The translations under genes were made by a program, and so were the position numbers. DNA of 64,000 bases from the NCBI GenBank assembly GCA_030533235.1, contig JAUNJN010000005.1:1-64000 (forward strand), given 5' to 3'. Source of the DNA: Eubacteriales bacterium. GTDB lineage: Bacteria > Bacillota > Clostridia > Lachnospirales > Lachnospiraceae. Of the stretch, positions 35,607 to 47,459 are shown one piece after another; the first letter of the stretch is position 1; each line of letters begins with the position of its first letter. Below the pieces are notes generated by a model. The model saw only the letters and a program-made list of their open reading frames with translations. It did not search any database and was not told the origin of the DNA.

Positions 35607-36278
35607 ATGAAAATAATACAACCTAAAGCAGTGATGATGTACAGCTTTCCACGGAATTATCATCGAGACATGATGGATCGGGCGGATATGTTAGATGAGA
35701 AAGGCCGATTGTCTGAGCGTTATTGTGAGTTGCAGGCCAAATACAAAAAATTAGTGTGTGATTGGTTGATGTCTAAGGTTGATTTTGTGGCAATTGAAAA
35801 CTCTTATTTTGACAATGGATGGCTTGGAATGCCTGTTGATGATGAGAAGAAGACAATTTATCAGTATTTCTGTGATTTAAACACAAACTATTTATATCTT
35901 CGTAATAATTATTATATTGAAAAACTGTCGGATGATGAATTGACAGTATTATGCGACTATGTCAATGCTCCTGATAATAGGATGTGCTATACGCAGGCTT
36001 TGCAAATGGTTCAAGAAACATTTGCAAGAGTTATTGCAGAAAACGATAATTCCAATACGAAAGAATTGTTTAAGGAAACATTAGACGAAGTGATTTTTTG
36101 TCCGTCCAATGCGTTGGTGTTTGCTGCCAGAGCTACAATCAAAACCGGATTAACAGACGCAGATTCAATGGCAGCTTTGGATAAGCAAATGGCAGCTATT
36201 CGAGTAGAGCTGCAAGAGGAATTAAGAAGTAAGATAGGAACATTCATTAACTTGCCGGTAATGATGTTTTTTGAGTAA
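35607..36278 (+). CDS. Hypothetical protein, function unknown
   Basis: A 223-residue soluble, mostly helical protein not recognised as any family. It is acidic overall, rich in Met/Tyr/Asp, with no signal peptide or membrane segment. It starts 18 bp after the papain-like gene with a GGAG ribosome site and is probably co-transcribed. As the gene directly behind a possible effector it could be a cognate immunity, chaperone or adaptor protein; nothing in the sequence distinguishes these. Confidence 0.55.
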   Translation: MKIIQPKAVMMYSFPRNYHRDMMDRADMLDEKGRLSERYCELQAKYKKLVCDWLMSKVDFVAIENSYFDNGWLGMPVDDEKKTIYQYFCDLNTNYLYLRNNYYIEKLSDDELTVLCDYVNAPDNRMCYTQALQMVQETFARVIAENDNSNTKELFKETLDEVIFCPSNALVFAARATIKTGLTDADSMAALDKQMAAIRVELQEELRSKIGTFINLPVMMFFE

Positions 36279-36319
36279 TGACAGATAATAGGGAATTCAT
36301 AGATGGGGGCTGATGATTT

Positions 36320-36880
36320 TTGAGTAAAAAAATATGTATGGGGATTATGGCTGTTTCTCTTTGTTTAGCCGGATGCGGAGCTAAAGCAAAAAAAGAGATA
36401 ACAGGTGATGCTACGGAGGTGTCAGAGATGACAAGTGAGATTTCAGGAACGGGAAGCTATGAGAGTATAGAAGTTGTATATCAAAATAAATACAAGATAT
36501 GTTATAAGTCGAAAAATATGGGACATCCATCCGGTGGAAGTGAGTATTCTACGGATTGCGGATGGAATAACGATAAAGGCTCAGGCAGCTATATAATCGA
36601 TTATTATGTTACAGAAAAAGGTATCGAGTCGGATTATCCAAATTATAGTAGTATGGAGGATGTAAAAATTGCAAACAATACATTCAAGATAGTACCGGAT
36701 ACCACAAATTTCACGTTGTTATACAAAATTGATGATGACTTGTATCTTCGTGTTGAAGTGCAAGGTTCCTGTCAATTAAAAGAGAACACGATTGAAGATA
36801 AAGAAGAAATTGTAAAGTATTATATTCAAAATGGCTATTTTGATCAAGCAATTAATTTTGATATTATTTGTCCGGAATAG
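36320..36880 (+). CDS. Lipoprotein, function unknown
   Basis: A 186-residue predicted lipoprotein. The start MSKKICMGIMAVSLCLAGCG has a basic n-region, a hydrophobic core and the lipobox LAGC (Cys19). A TTG start at 36320 after GGGGG is preferred, since it alone gives the lysines of the signal peptide; an ATG six codons later would remove them. After a Thr/Ser/Glu-rich spacer the mature part is beta-rich and unrecognised. Third in the unit with the papain-like protein, it would sit on the outer membrane face and could protect against, or deliver to, an extracellular protease. Confidence 0.65.
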   Translation: MSKKICMGIMAVSLCLAGCGAKAKKEITGDATEVSEMTSEISGTGSYESIEVVYQNKYKICYKSKNMGHPSGGSEYSTDCGWNNDKGSGSYIIDYYVTEKGIESDYPNYSSMEDVKIANNTFKIVPDTTNFTLLYKIDDDLYLRVEVQGSCQLKENTIEDKEEIVKYYIQNGYFDQAINFDIICPE

Positions 36881-36902
36881 CTATATTCGTTTTACTTTTG
36901 AT

Positions 36903-36962
36903 ATAGCCGTACGACTATATATACATTAACGTATATGATATGTTCGTACGGCTATATTTTCA
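36903..36962 (+). terminator. Terminator after the lipoprotein gene
   Basis: ATAGCCGTACGA (36903-36914) pairs perfectly with TCGTACGGCTAT (36944-36955). The loop can extend through TATATAC/GTATAT, and ATTTTCATATTT follows. It isolates the lipoprotein unit from the ATP synthase operon. Confidence 0.8.
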
Positions 36963-37049
36963 TATTTATACGATATGCTTGGTCTGATAGGAGTCGTCCC
37001 GGGGATGCTTTGATGGTAACGGAATTGGATATAATTGCGTATGATTTTG

Positions 37050-37078
37050 TTGAAAAAAAAACAATATTCATATATAAT
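37050..37078 (+). promoter_or_regulatory. ATP synthase operon promoter
   Basis: TTGAAA (37050-37055), 17 bp (A-rich), TATAAT (37073-37078): a near-consensus housekeeping promoter 37 bp before atpZ. It is the strongest sigma-A-type match in the window and fits constitutive, high expression. Confidence 0.85.
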
Positions 37079-37114
37079 AAGCATTGTATGTCAATAAGAA
37101 TGGGAGAATGTTGC

Positions 37115-37336
37115 ATGAAAAAGGATAACCGGCAGGTTATGCGTATGATTTTTCTGATTTCGCAAATTGGTATTACGATGTTAACAACGGTATTTCTTTG
37201 CATGGGAATCGGATATCTGATTGACAAATACTTCCATACAAATCTTATGGTTTGGTTTATTGTACTCGGCGTATTGGCCGGCTTTAAATCGGTGTATACT
37301 ATCATAAAAAGGTTTATAGGACATGGAGATGAATAG
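37115..37336 (+). CDS. atpZ: AtpZ/AtpI-family small membrane protein
   Basis: A 73-residue protein with two membrane helices (ISQIGITMLTTVFLCMGIGY and LMVWFIVLGVLAGF) joined by the family motif LIDKYF, and a short basic tail. AtpZ/AtpI-type proteins at the head of atp operons assist c-ring assembly or ion (Mg2+/Ca2+) supply. The ATG at 37115 follows GGGAGA and is downstream of the promoter; an upstream frame extension from 36935 would start before it. It overlaps atpI by 14 bp. Confidence 0.82.
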   Translation: MKKDNRQVMRMIFLISQIGITMLTTVFLCMGIGYLIDKYFHTNLMVWFIVLGVLAGFKSVYTIIKRFIGHGDE

Positions 37337-37853
37337 CCGTGAATTGCTTAGGCAATTATATATTGGGATTGGTATTACCGTTTTGTTGTTTGCACTTGTA
37401 GGTGCGATTTTTATGCGACCGATTTGGTTGTACGAGGCAGCGCTTTTTGTGGGAGGTGTCTGCTCCTGCTTTTTACTGTACCACACATATGATTGTCTGG
37501 ACCGGGCGCTTGATATGCAGGCAAAGAGCGCAAGGGCGTTTATTACGTTGCGCGTACTGTTTCGTCTTGTGCTCCGTGCAGGACTTTTGATTTTGGGTAT
37601 ATTGATTGATTGGAGTGCATTTGTCGGGGTTGCAATCGGTTTGATGTCGATGAAGATATCCGCGTTTATCAATCCGATCATAAAAAAATATCGAATCGCC
37701 AAGGGGATTATATCGGACGATTCGACAAACCGGGAACGGTCAAATCCAGATTTTGAGGATTCCGACGAGTCGGATGAATTCGAGGAAGATGGAGATGACA
37801 TGGATGAGATTGACAGAGTGGTTGACACTCTTGATATAGAAAATAACAAGTAA
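37323..37853 (+). CDS. atpI: ATP synthase subunit I (AtpI) with acidic tail
   Basis: A 176-residue protein with about four membrane helices in residues 10-120 (YIGIGITVLLFALVGAIF, the LYEAALFVGGVCSCF region, VLFRLVLRAGLLILGILI and a helix ending MSMKISAF), as in Firmicute AtpI, the c-ring assembly factor. Residues about 135-176 are strikingly acidic (DFEDSDESDEFEEDGDDMDE), which is not usual. The start at 37323 or 37329 is unclear. Position between atpZ and atpB supports the call. Confidence 0.78.
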   Translation: MEMNSRELLRQLYIGIGITVLLFALVGAIFMRPIWLYEAALFVGGVCSCFLLYHTYDCLDRALDMQAKSARAFITLRVLFRLVLRAGLLILGILIDWSAFVGVAIGLMSMKISAFINPIIKKYRIAKGIISDDSTNRERSNPDFEDSDESDEFEEDGDDMDEIDRVVDTLDIENNK

Positions 37854-37867
37854 AGGAGGGTGAGCAT

Positions 37868-38599
37868 ATGGCAGGTAGTGTTGCCATCGGGGTTAATTTG
37901 GCACAACAGGAAGCGGATTTCTATATCCACGAACTGTATCAACTTAATTTCTTTGGCGCAACGGTATATATCACTACAACGCATGTCTGCACGCTCATTA
38001 TCTTTGTCACGATTATTGCGCTTGCGATAGCAGCAAGAAGAAGTGTGTTAAAGACGAGAGACGTGCCGAGCAAATTTGCTACGGGTGTGGAGCTTGCAAT
38101 CAGCACATTGGAAAGCTTCGTACATGGTGCAATGGGCAAAGCCGGAAAGAAATATATCAATTACATTGGCACTTTGTTCTTGTTTGTAATCTTTTCGAAT
38201 ATATCAGGTCTGTTTGGTCTTAGACCGCCGACCGCTGATTATGGTACAACCCTTTGTATTGCACTCGTATCATTTATCATGATACAGTATGCGGCAATTC
38301 GCTACCAGAAATGGGGAGCATTTAAATCGCTGTTTGAACCGATTTTCCTCTTCTTCCCGATTAATGTTATCAGCGAATTTGCCACACCAATCTCATTGTC
38401 TTTGCGTTTGTTCGGTAACGTAATGGCAGGTACGGTCATGATGGCTTTGTATTATGGCATGCTTCCGATCTTTTTCAAGTTCGGTATACCGTCAGCACTT
38501 CATGTGTATTTTGATTTGTTCTCCGGAGCAATTCAGGCATACGTATTCTGTATGCTGACGATGACGTTTGTAGCTGATAAGAGAAACGTCGAAGGTTAA
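37868..38599 (+). CDS. atpB: ATP synthase Fo subunit a
   Basis: A 243-residue membrane subunit that forms the ion half-channels against the c-ring. The essential arginine is in helix 4, ISLSLRLFGNVMAGTVM (about 178-194); FELATPISL-like and YVFCMLTMTFVA blocks are typical. AAAGGAGG precedes the ATG. The order a-c-b-delta-alpha-gamma-beta-epsilon follows without interruption. Confidence 0.93.
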   Translation: MAGSVAIGVNLAQQEADFYIHELYQLNFFGATVYITTTHVCTLIIFVTIIALAIAARRSVLKTRDVPSKFATGVELAISTLESFVHGAMGKAGKKYINYIGTLFLFVIFSNISGLFGLRPPTADYGTTLCIALVSFIMIQYAAIRYQKWGAFKSLFEPIFLFFPINVISEFATPISLSLRLFGNVMAGTVMMALYYGMLPIFFKFGIPSALHVYFDLFSGAIQAYVFCMLTMTFVADKRNVEG

Positions 38600-38607
38600 A
38601 GCTGTAA

Positions 38608-38898
<291 letters not shown>

Positions 38899-38913
38899 AA
38901 AGGAGGACGTACG

Positions 38914-39501
38914 GTGATAGGTACCGGATTTAGTACATTGATCAGATTCGCTGCGGATACAGCGACTGTCGAGAGTGAGGCTACAGGCAGAATTTTCGGT
39001 CTGGATGCACAGCTTCTTTTCGATATTCTGATTCAGGGCACAGCGGTATTTTTATTATTTGTATTTTTGTCTTACATTTTGATTAAGCCTGTTCGAAAGG
39101 TTTTGGAGGATCGTCAGACAAAAATCGCGAATGACATCGCAAGTGCTGCCAAGGATCGGGAAGATGCATCAAAGCTCAAGGCAGAATATGACGAGAAAAT
39201 CAAAAATGCTGATACAGAGGCGGGTGAGATTCTCGCAGCTGCAAGAAAGAAAGCAGTTAAAAATGAAGAAGCGATTATCGCGGATGCAAAGGAAGAGGCT
39301 TCACGTATTATCTCCAGAGCAAATACAGAGGCGGATCTCGAGAAGAACCGTGTAAAGGATGAAGTAAAGCAGGAGATTATCGGAGTTGCCACAGCTATGG
39401 CGGGCAAGTTTGTTTCCACATCGTTAGATGAGGAAAAGCAGGCACAGCTCATTGATGAGACCTTAAAGGAAATGGGTGACGATACATGGCTAAACAAGTA
39501 G
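38914..39501 (+). CDS. atpF: ATP synthase Fo subunit b
   Basis: A 195-residue peripheral-stalk subunit: one N-terminal membrane helix (LFDILIQGTAVFLLFVFLSY, about 30-50) and a long charged coiled coil (about 60-165). The start is GTG at 38914 after AGGAGG. About 28 residues precede the membrane helix, more than in many b subunits. The stop lies 16 bp inside atpH, so the two are translationally coupled. Confidence 0.9.
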   Translation: MIGTGFSTLIRFAADTATVESEATGRIFGLDAQLLFDILIQGTAVFLLFVFLSYILIKPVRKVLEDRQTKIANDIASAAKDREDASKLKAEYDEKIKNADTEAGEILAAARKKAVKNEEAIIADAKEEASRIISRANTEADLEKNRVKDEVKQEIIGVATAMAGKFVSTSLDEEKQAQLIDETLKEMGDDTWLNK

Positions 39502-40025
39502 ATATTACTTACGGAAATGCGCTCTTTGAGCTTGCAGTAGAGGAAAACAAAATCGACACATTGTATGAAGAGGCTGTTGCTCTGCTTGACATCTTAAAGG
39601 AGCTCCCGGAATTCGTGAAATTACTCAATCATCCACAGATGAGTAAGGAAGAAAAAGTAGCAATCGTTGAGAAAACACTTGGCGGACGGATGTCCAAGGA
39701 TATGACCGGTCTTGTTGTGATGGTTGTTGAAAAGGGACACAGCGTTATGTTGGATCGCATTTTGGTGTATTTCATCAAGTGTGTAAAGAAGCATAAGAAT
39801 ATCGGTGTTGCAAGTGTAACAAGTGCGGTTGCATTGTCAGACAGCCAGAAGGCTGCAATTTACAAACGATTGATTGAGACAACCGATTACACGACGATGG
39901 AAATTGCTTACGAGCAGGATGCATCTATAATCGGCGGATTGATAATCAGGATAGAAGACAGAGTGGTTGACAGCAGTATCAAGACAAAGCTTGAGAAGCT
40001 TTCCAAGACTCTGGCTAATGCTTAA
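39486..40025 (+). CDS. atpH: ATP synthase F1 subunit delta
   Basis: A 179-residue delta subunit tying the b stalk to the top of F1. The N-terminal helical domain (YGNALFELAVEENKIDTLYE) and the C-terminal signature (GGLIIRIEDRVVDSSIKTKL, about 153-172) are diagnostic. It overlaps atpF by 16 bp. Confidence 0.92.
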   Translation: MAKQVDITYGNALFELAVEENKIDTLYEEAVALLDILKELPEFVKLLNHPQMSKEEKVAIVEKTLGGRMSKDMTGLVVMVVEKGHSVMLDRILVYFIKCVKKHKNIGVASVTSAVALSDSQKAAIYKRLIETTDYTTMEIAYEQDASIIGGLIIRIEDRVVDSSIKTKLEKLSKTLANA

Positions 40026-40028
40026 TAA

Positions 40029-41552
<1,524 letters not shown>

Positions 41553-41586
41553 TCATGGAAAATACTTTTCAGTGAGGTGATAAGAC

Positions 41587-42444
41587 TTGGCATCCATGAG
41601 AGACATAAAGAGACGTAAAGAAAGCGTCCAAAGCACTCAGCAGATTACAAAAGCGATGAAGCTTGTTGCAACTGTAAAGCTGCAGAAGGCAAGAAGTAAG
41701 GCTGAGAGCAACAAACCATATTTTAATATGCTCTATGATACCATATGTTCGATCCTTGCGAAAACGAAAAATGTTGATCATCATTACCTGCGCGAAAATG
41801 ACTGCAACAAAAAAGCGGTCATTGCAATTACCTCCAACAGAGGACTTGCAGGTGGTTATAACAACAACATCGTAAAGCTCATTACCGGTGGTGATTTCGT
41901 ACCGGAGGATACCTATGTATATGCAGTCGGAAAGAAAGGTGTGGAGGGCCTTGTCCGCAAGGGCTATACCATCCACAAGGATAGCTCGGAGGTTATCAAC
42001 GAGCCTTTATTTGCAGATGCAATGGAGCTTACAAAGGAGCTTTTGACACAGTTTTCCAGAGGCGATATTGGAGAAATTTATATCGCATATACAAACTTCA
42101 AAAACACAGTGACACAAGAGCCAAAGCTCGTGAAGCTGCTTCCGATTCATGCAGATGATTTTGATACATCTAATGTGGATGATAAGCTTCTTATGAACTT
42201 TGAGCCGTCTGCGGAAGAGGTTTTGGATCAGGTAATTCCAAAGTATATGTCCAATATCATTTTTGGTGCTTTTTTAGAGTCGGTAGCCAGTGAGAACGGC
42301 GCGCGTATGCAGGCCATGGATTCCGCGACAAGCAATGCGGAGGATATGATCAGCAGTCTGTCCTTAAAGTACAACCGTGCAAGACAGAGCGCAATCACAC
42401 AGGAGCTGACCGAGATTATCGCAGGAGCAGATGCGATCAGCTAG
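41587..42444 (+). CDS. atpG: ATP synthase F1 subunit gamma
   Basis: A 285-residue central-shaft subunit. The N-terminal helix MASMRDIKRRKESVQSTQQI and the C-terminal helix ENGARMQAMDSATSNAEDMI are diagnostic. The start is TTG at 41587, supported by GAGGTG at 41573-41578 and by the conserved MASMRxIKRR start of clostridial gamma subunits; the ATG three codons later is less well placed. Confidence 0.95.
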   Translation: MASMRDIKRRKESVQSTQQITKAMKLVATVKLQKARSKAESNKPYFNMLYDTICSILAKTKNVDHHYLRENDCNKKAVIAITSNRGLAGGYNNNIVKLITGGDFVPEDTYVYAVGKKGVEGLVRKGYTIHKDSSEVINEPLFADAMELTKELLTQFSRGDIGEIYIAYTNFKNTVTQEPKLVKLLPIHADDFDTSNVDDKLLMNFEPSAEEVLDQVIPKYMSNIIFGAFLESVASENGARMQAMDSATSNAEDMISSLSLKYNRARQSAITQELTEIIAGADAIS

Positions 42445-42456
42445 TCATAGTAGTAA

Positions 42457-43884
<1,428 letters not shown>

Positions 43885-43898
43885 CAAGGAGGTTGCAC

Positions 43899-44300
43899 AT
43901 GGCAGATAACACGATGATGGTAAAGATAATTGCCCCTGATCGGACGTTTTTTGAGGGAGAGTTATCTTTTCTGGAATTCAATACGATTGAGGGTATTATC
44001 GGCGTCTATCCGAGACATATCCCAATGACGGTAGTGGTTGCGCCGGGAGTTCTCAAGCTGGTAGGTGCGGAAGGTGAAAAGCAGGCAGCGCTTCATTCCG
44101 GGTTTGCCGAAATTTTAGGTAACAGTGTTACAATTCTGGCAGAGAGTATCGAGTGGCCGGAGGAAATCGATGCAAACCGTGCAAATGAGGCGAAGATTCG
44201 TGCGGAGCGCAGACTTAGTGATGACACGCAGGATGTAAATCGTGCAGAGCTTGCGTTGAAACGTGCAATGCTTCGATTGCAGATGACAAAAAAAATATAA
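43899..44300 (+). CDS. atpC: ATP synthase F1 subunit epsilon
   Basis: A 133-residue epsilon subunit with an N-terminal beta-sandwich (VKIIAPDRTFFEGELSFLEF; GIIGVYPRHIPMTVVVAPG) and two C-terminal helices (about 88-133) that can inhibit ATP hydrolysis. The ATG at 43899 follows AAGGAGG; a TTG two codons upstream is inside the ribosome-site region. It ends the atp operon. Confidence 0.94.
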   Translation: MADNTMMVKIIAPDRTFFEGELSFLEFNTIEGIIGVYPRHIPMTVVVAPGVLKLVGAEGEKQAALHSGFAEILGNSVTILAESIEWPEEIDANRANEAKIRAERRLSDDTQDVNRAELALKRAMLRLQMTKKI

Positions 44301-44317
44301 AATATTAATGAATTATC

Positions 44318-44356
44318 AAGATGGTTATGCCGAAAGGTGTAGCCATCTTTTTATTT
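44318..44356 (+). terminator. ATP synthase operon terminator
   Basis: AAGATGGTTA (44318-44327) pairs with TAGCCATCTT (44340-44349, one G-T pair), followed by TTTATTTTC. It closes the atp operon 18 bp after atpC. Confidence 0.85.
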
Positions 44357-44360
44357 TCTA

Positions 44361-44369
44361 TGCTATAAT
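44361..44369 (+). promoter_or_regulatory. Extended -10 promoter before tmk
   Basis: TGCTATAAT: a perfect -10 (44364-44369) with extended TG, just after the atp terminator and about 50 bp before tmk. The same nine bases occur before the first gene of the window. No clear -35. Confidence 0.6.
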
Positions 44370-44418
44370 AACATATGGTAAAAAATGTCGATATACATAA
44401 CAGATAGAGGAGTAGGTT

Positions 44419-45051
44419 ATGCAGGGGATTTTTATTTCAATGGAGGGACCTGACGGCTCAGGAAAATCCACGCAGATTACATTGCTTAAGGATTATTTAG
44501 AAGGCTTGGGATATGAGACGCTTGTTACGAGAGAGCCGGGCGGTACTGTAATCAGCGAACACATCCGTACCATTATTTTAAATAAAGAATATACTGAGAT
44601 GGGATACATGACAGAGGCGTTGTTGTATGCGGCGGCGCGTGCGCAGCTTGTAACAGAGGTGATTGCGCCGGCACTTAAGGCAGGTAAGGCAATTATCAGT
44701 GACCGATTTATTGATTCGTCTGCCGTATATCAGGGTATGGCACGAGGACTCGGTGTCGACAACGTGTATCAAATTAATTCGTTTGCTACGCAAGGGATTA
44801 TGCCGGATATTACGTTTCATTTAGATTTGCCGGCAAAGGTCGGTTTGGCGCGAGCAAAGGGGCGTGCGGCACTAGATCGTATGGAGCTTGAGTCGACCGC
44901 ATTTCATGAGCGTGTGGCACAAGGATACCGGGATCTTGCGGCACTTGACAGAAATCGCATTCATACGATTGATGCAACCGCATCGATTGAGGAGATTCAT
45001 GCGCGGATTGTGCAATTGATGGATCAGTATTTCAAAAGCAAGCAGGATTAG
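44419..45051 (+). CDS. tmk: Thymidylate kinase
   Basis: A 210-residue kinase converting dTMP to dTDP. The P-loop [10 protein letters not shown] is at about 9-18, the DR(Y/F/H) motif in [13 protein letters not shown] (about 93-105), and REPGGT at 38-43. The length is typical. It heads the conserved tmk-yaaR-holB-ricT block. GAGGAG precedes the ATG. Confidence 0.96.
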   Translation: MQGIFISMEGPDGSGKSTQITLLKDYLEGLGYETLVTREPGGTVISEHIRTIILNKEYTEMGYMTEALLYAAARAQLVTEVIAPALKAGKAIISDRFIDSSAVYQGMARGLGVDNVYQINSFATQGIMPDITFHLDLPAKVGLARAKGRAALDRMELESTAFHERVAQGYRDLAALDRNRIHTIDATASIEEIHARIVQLMDQYFKSKQD

Positions 45052-45083
45052 TAGGCTCGTGTAACGAAGAGAGGAGCGTCCAA

Positions 45084-45524
45084 ATGGATATAAAGGTGAA
45101 TCAGCTACAGCAGCTTACACAGATGGAAGCACCAAAAAATAATACGCCCCATGATGAGGATTTTAAGTTTACTTTGATCAAGAATATCGATGAGAGTGAG
45201 CTTAAAGACAAACTATCCTCTCTGATGAAGGATATTGAGGAACAGGGTGCAAGAATAGCAAAACACATGGATATCAAGGATATGAAACGGTATCGTTCCT
45301 CCGTAAAGGAGTTTATGAATGAGATTGTTTCGAGGTCTCATGAATTTTCCAGAGAAAATTTCTTGGATCGGCGTGGCAGACACCGTGTATATGGAATTAT
45401 TCGGCAGGTGGATAAAAATCTGGATGAGCTTGCGGAAGAGCTGTTAAAAGAAGAAAAGGACAATCTGGCAATTCTAGGTAAAATCGATGATATCAGGGGT
45501 CTGTTACTTGACATTTCAACCTAA
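45084..45524 (+). CDS. yaaR: YaaR/DUF327 family protein
   Basis: A 146-residue helical cytoplasmic protein of the YaaR (DUF327) family, with the motifs [20 protein letters not shown] and [20 protein letters not shown]. The function is unknown; it always accompanies tmk and holB in Firmicutes, as here. The B. subtilis neighbour yaaQ is missing between tmk and this gene. Confidence 0.85.
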   Translation: MDIKVNQLQQLTQMEAPKNNTPHDEDFKFTLIKNIDESELKDKLSSLMKDIEEQGARIAKHMDIKDMKRYRSSVKEFMNEIVSRSHEFSRENFLDRRGRHRVYGIIRQVDKNLDELAEELLKEEKDNLAILGKIDDIRGLLLDIST

Positions 45525-45557
45525 AATCGTCATACTATAGTTTGGGAGGGATGACTT

Positions 45558-46544
45558 ATGGATTTCAAAATGATAGTTGGACATGAAGATATTATAGGAC
45601 ATTTTAAGAGTAGCATTGAGATGGACAAGATAAGTCATGCCTACATTATTGCAGGAGAGGTTGACAGCGGGAAAAAGATGTTAGCCAAGGCGTTTGCCAA
45701 GACCTTGCAGTGCGAGGAGGGCAAATCAACAGCCTGTGGCAACTGTAAATCCTGTTTACAGATGACAACCGGTAATCATCCGGATGTCATTATGGTGACA
45801 CATGAGAAACCGGGCGTGATTTCTGTCGATGAGATTCGTGAACAGGTGGTGGATTCCATTGCAATCAAGCCATACCGGAGTAAGTATAAGATTTATATTA
45901 TTCCGGATGCACAGATGATGAATACGCAGGCGCAAAATGCACTGCTTAAGACAATCGAGGAACCACCGGAATATGGCGTGATTCTTCTTCTTACTTCAAA
46001 TATAGACAGACTGTTGCCTACGGTACAGTCAAGATGTCTTGTATTAAATACAAAGCCTGTGCGCGAGAGGGATATGCTTCGCTATTTAAAGGATTCATTG
46101 GGACTTGCTGAGGATAAAGCATATTTTTGTCTGGATTTTGCGCAGGGCAATCTCGGAAAGGCAATTAAGCTTGCCAAAAACGAAGAATACGTACAGATTA
46201 TCGATTCGGTTGTATCTGTTTTAAAACGGATTGAGAAGATGGATGTCGAGGATCTGGAAAAAGAAGTATCCAACATCGAACAGTTTAAGCTATCCATCAA
46301 TGACTATATGGATTTGATGATGATGTGGTATCGTGATGTATTGATGTTTAAGGTAACGGGAAGTGTTGATAAGCTTCTGTTCAAAAATGAATATAACGCA
46401 CTCAAGGGGCAGGCGGGAATGTTATCCTACAAGGCAATTGAGGACAAAATAAGTGCGATAGAACGAGCAAAGCAACGTCTGGATGTCAATGCAAACTTTG
46501 ACGTTACAATGGAGCTTTTATTGCTTACATTAAAGGAGAACTAA
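45558..46544 (+). CDS. holB: DNA polymerase III subunit delta'
   Basis: A 328-residue clamp-loader subunit. The Walker A region reads GEVDSGKKML, lacking a fully canonical GxxGxGK[ST] sequence, as is usual for delta', which does not hydrolyse ATP. A zinc knuckle CGNCKSCLQM is at about 60-69 and the SRC motif (TVQSRCLVL) near 160. It is followed at 3 bp by ricT. Confidence 0.92.
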   Translation: MDFKMIVGHEDIIGHFKSSIEMDKISHAYIIAGEVDSGKKMLAKAFAKTLQCEEGKSTACGNCKSCLQMTTGNHPDVIMVTHEKPGVISVDEIREQVVDSIAIKPYRSKYKIYIIPDAQMMNTQAQNALLKTIEEPPEYGVILLLTSNIDRLLPTVQSRCLVLNTKPVRERDMLRYLKDSLGLAEDKAYFCLDFAQGNLGKAIKLAKNEEYVQIIDSVVSVLKRIEKMDVEDLEKEVSNIEQFKLSINDYMDLMMMWYRDVLMFKVTGSVDKLLFKNEYNALKGQAGMLSYKAIEDKISAIERAKQRLDVNANFDVTMELLLLTLKEN

Positions 46545-46547
46545 TAA

Positions 46548-47459
46548 ATGAAGGAAGTTATCGGTGTCCGTTTTCGTGAAAACGGCAGAATATATTTTTT
46601 TAGTCCGCTCAATTACAAGGTGGATGTCGGCAGATATGTCATTGTTGAAACGGCCAGAGGTGTGGAGTACGGCAAGGTTGTACTTGGGGTAAGAGAAATT
46701 GATGAGACAAAGATGTCTTCGCCGGTAAAACCGATTATCCGATTGGCGGATGAGCAGGATAAGGCTCGCTATGAGGAAAATAAGGAAAAGAGCAAAAAAG
46801 CATATGAGATTTGTCTTGAGAAGATAAATAAGCATGGGCTCGAGATGAAACTCATCGATGCAGAATATACATTTGACAACAATAAAGTTTTGTTTTACTT
46901 TACGGCAGATGGCAGAGTGGATTTTCGTGAGCTCGTTAAAGATTTAGCATCTGTGTTTAAGACACGTATCGAGCTTCGTCAGATTGGTGTCCGGGATGAG
47001 ACAAAGATTGTCGGGGGCATCGGTATTTGCGGAAGAGAGCTTTGCTGCCACAAGCATTTGTCGGATTTTGTTCCGGTAAGCATCAAGATGGCAAAGGAAC
47101 AAAATTTGTCACTGAATCCGGCAAAGATTTCCGGCGTATGCGGACGTTTGATGTGTTGCTTAAAGCATGAACAGGACACGTATGAGTATTTGAACGACAA
47201 GCTTCCGAATGTCGGCGATTTTGTAAAGACTGTTGACGGAAAACGGGGTGAGGTCGTTTCGGTAAATGTGTTACGCCAAAAGATTAAGCTTCTTGTGACG
47301 GCTGAGGATGACACAAAGGAAATCGAAGAATACAAGGTCGATGAACTTAAATTCAAACCAAAGAAGCGTAGAAGTGACGATAAGATCAGCGATGCAGAGC
47401 TCAAAAAACTTGAGGCATTGGAGAAACGGGAAGGGAAGTCAAAGCTGGATGATGAATAG
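46548..47459 (+). CDS. ricT: RicT (YaaT/PSP1) regulatory iron-sulfur protein
   Basis: A 303-residue PSP1-domain protein. Two clustered cysteine motifs, GICGRELCCHKHL (about 161-173) and GVCGRLMCCLKHE (about 195-207), are the ligands of the Fe-S clusters described for the RicA-RicF-RicT (Y-complex), which modulates RNase Y in B. subtilis. The C-terminal 45 residues are a charged tail. The start follows holB by 3 bp. Its end overlaps the next gene by 11 bp. Confidence 0.93.
   Translation: MKEVIGVRFRENGRIYFFSPLNYKVDVGRYVIVETARGVEYGKVVLGVREIDETKMSSPVKPIIRLADEQDKARYEENKEKSKKAYEICLEKINKHGLEMKLIDAEYTFDNNKVLFYFTADGRVDFRELVKDLASVFKTRIELRQIGVRDETKIVGGIGICGRELCCHKHLSDFVPVSIKMAKEQNLSLNPAKISGVCGRLMCCLKHEQDTYEYLNDKLPNVGDFVKTVDGKRGEVVSVNVLRQKIKLLVTAEDDTKEIEEYKVDELKFKPKKRRSDDKISDAELKKLEALEKREGKSKLDDE

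Noticed and set aside
36935-37114. 60-codon N-terminal extension of atpZ
   Set aside because: It begins inside the preceding terminator and upstream of the consensus promoter; the ATG at 37115 has its own ribosome site.
47308-47448. Longer N-terminus for the YabB/TrmN6 gene
   Set aside because: These codons lie within ricT in another frame, have no ribosome site, and give a Ser/Arg/Asn-rich stretch unlike the family.
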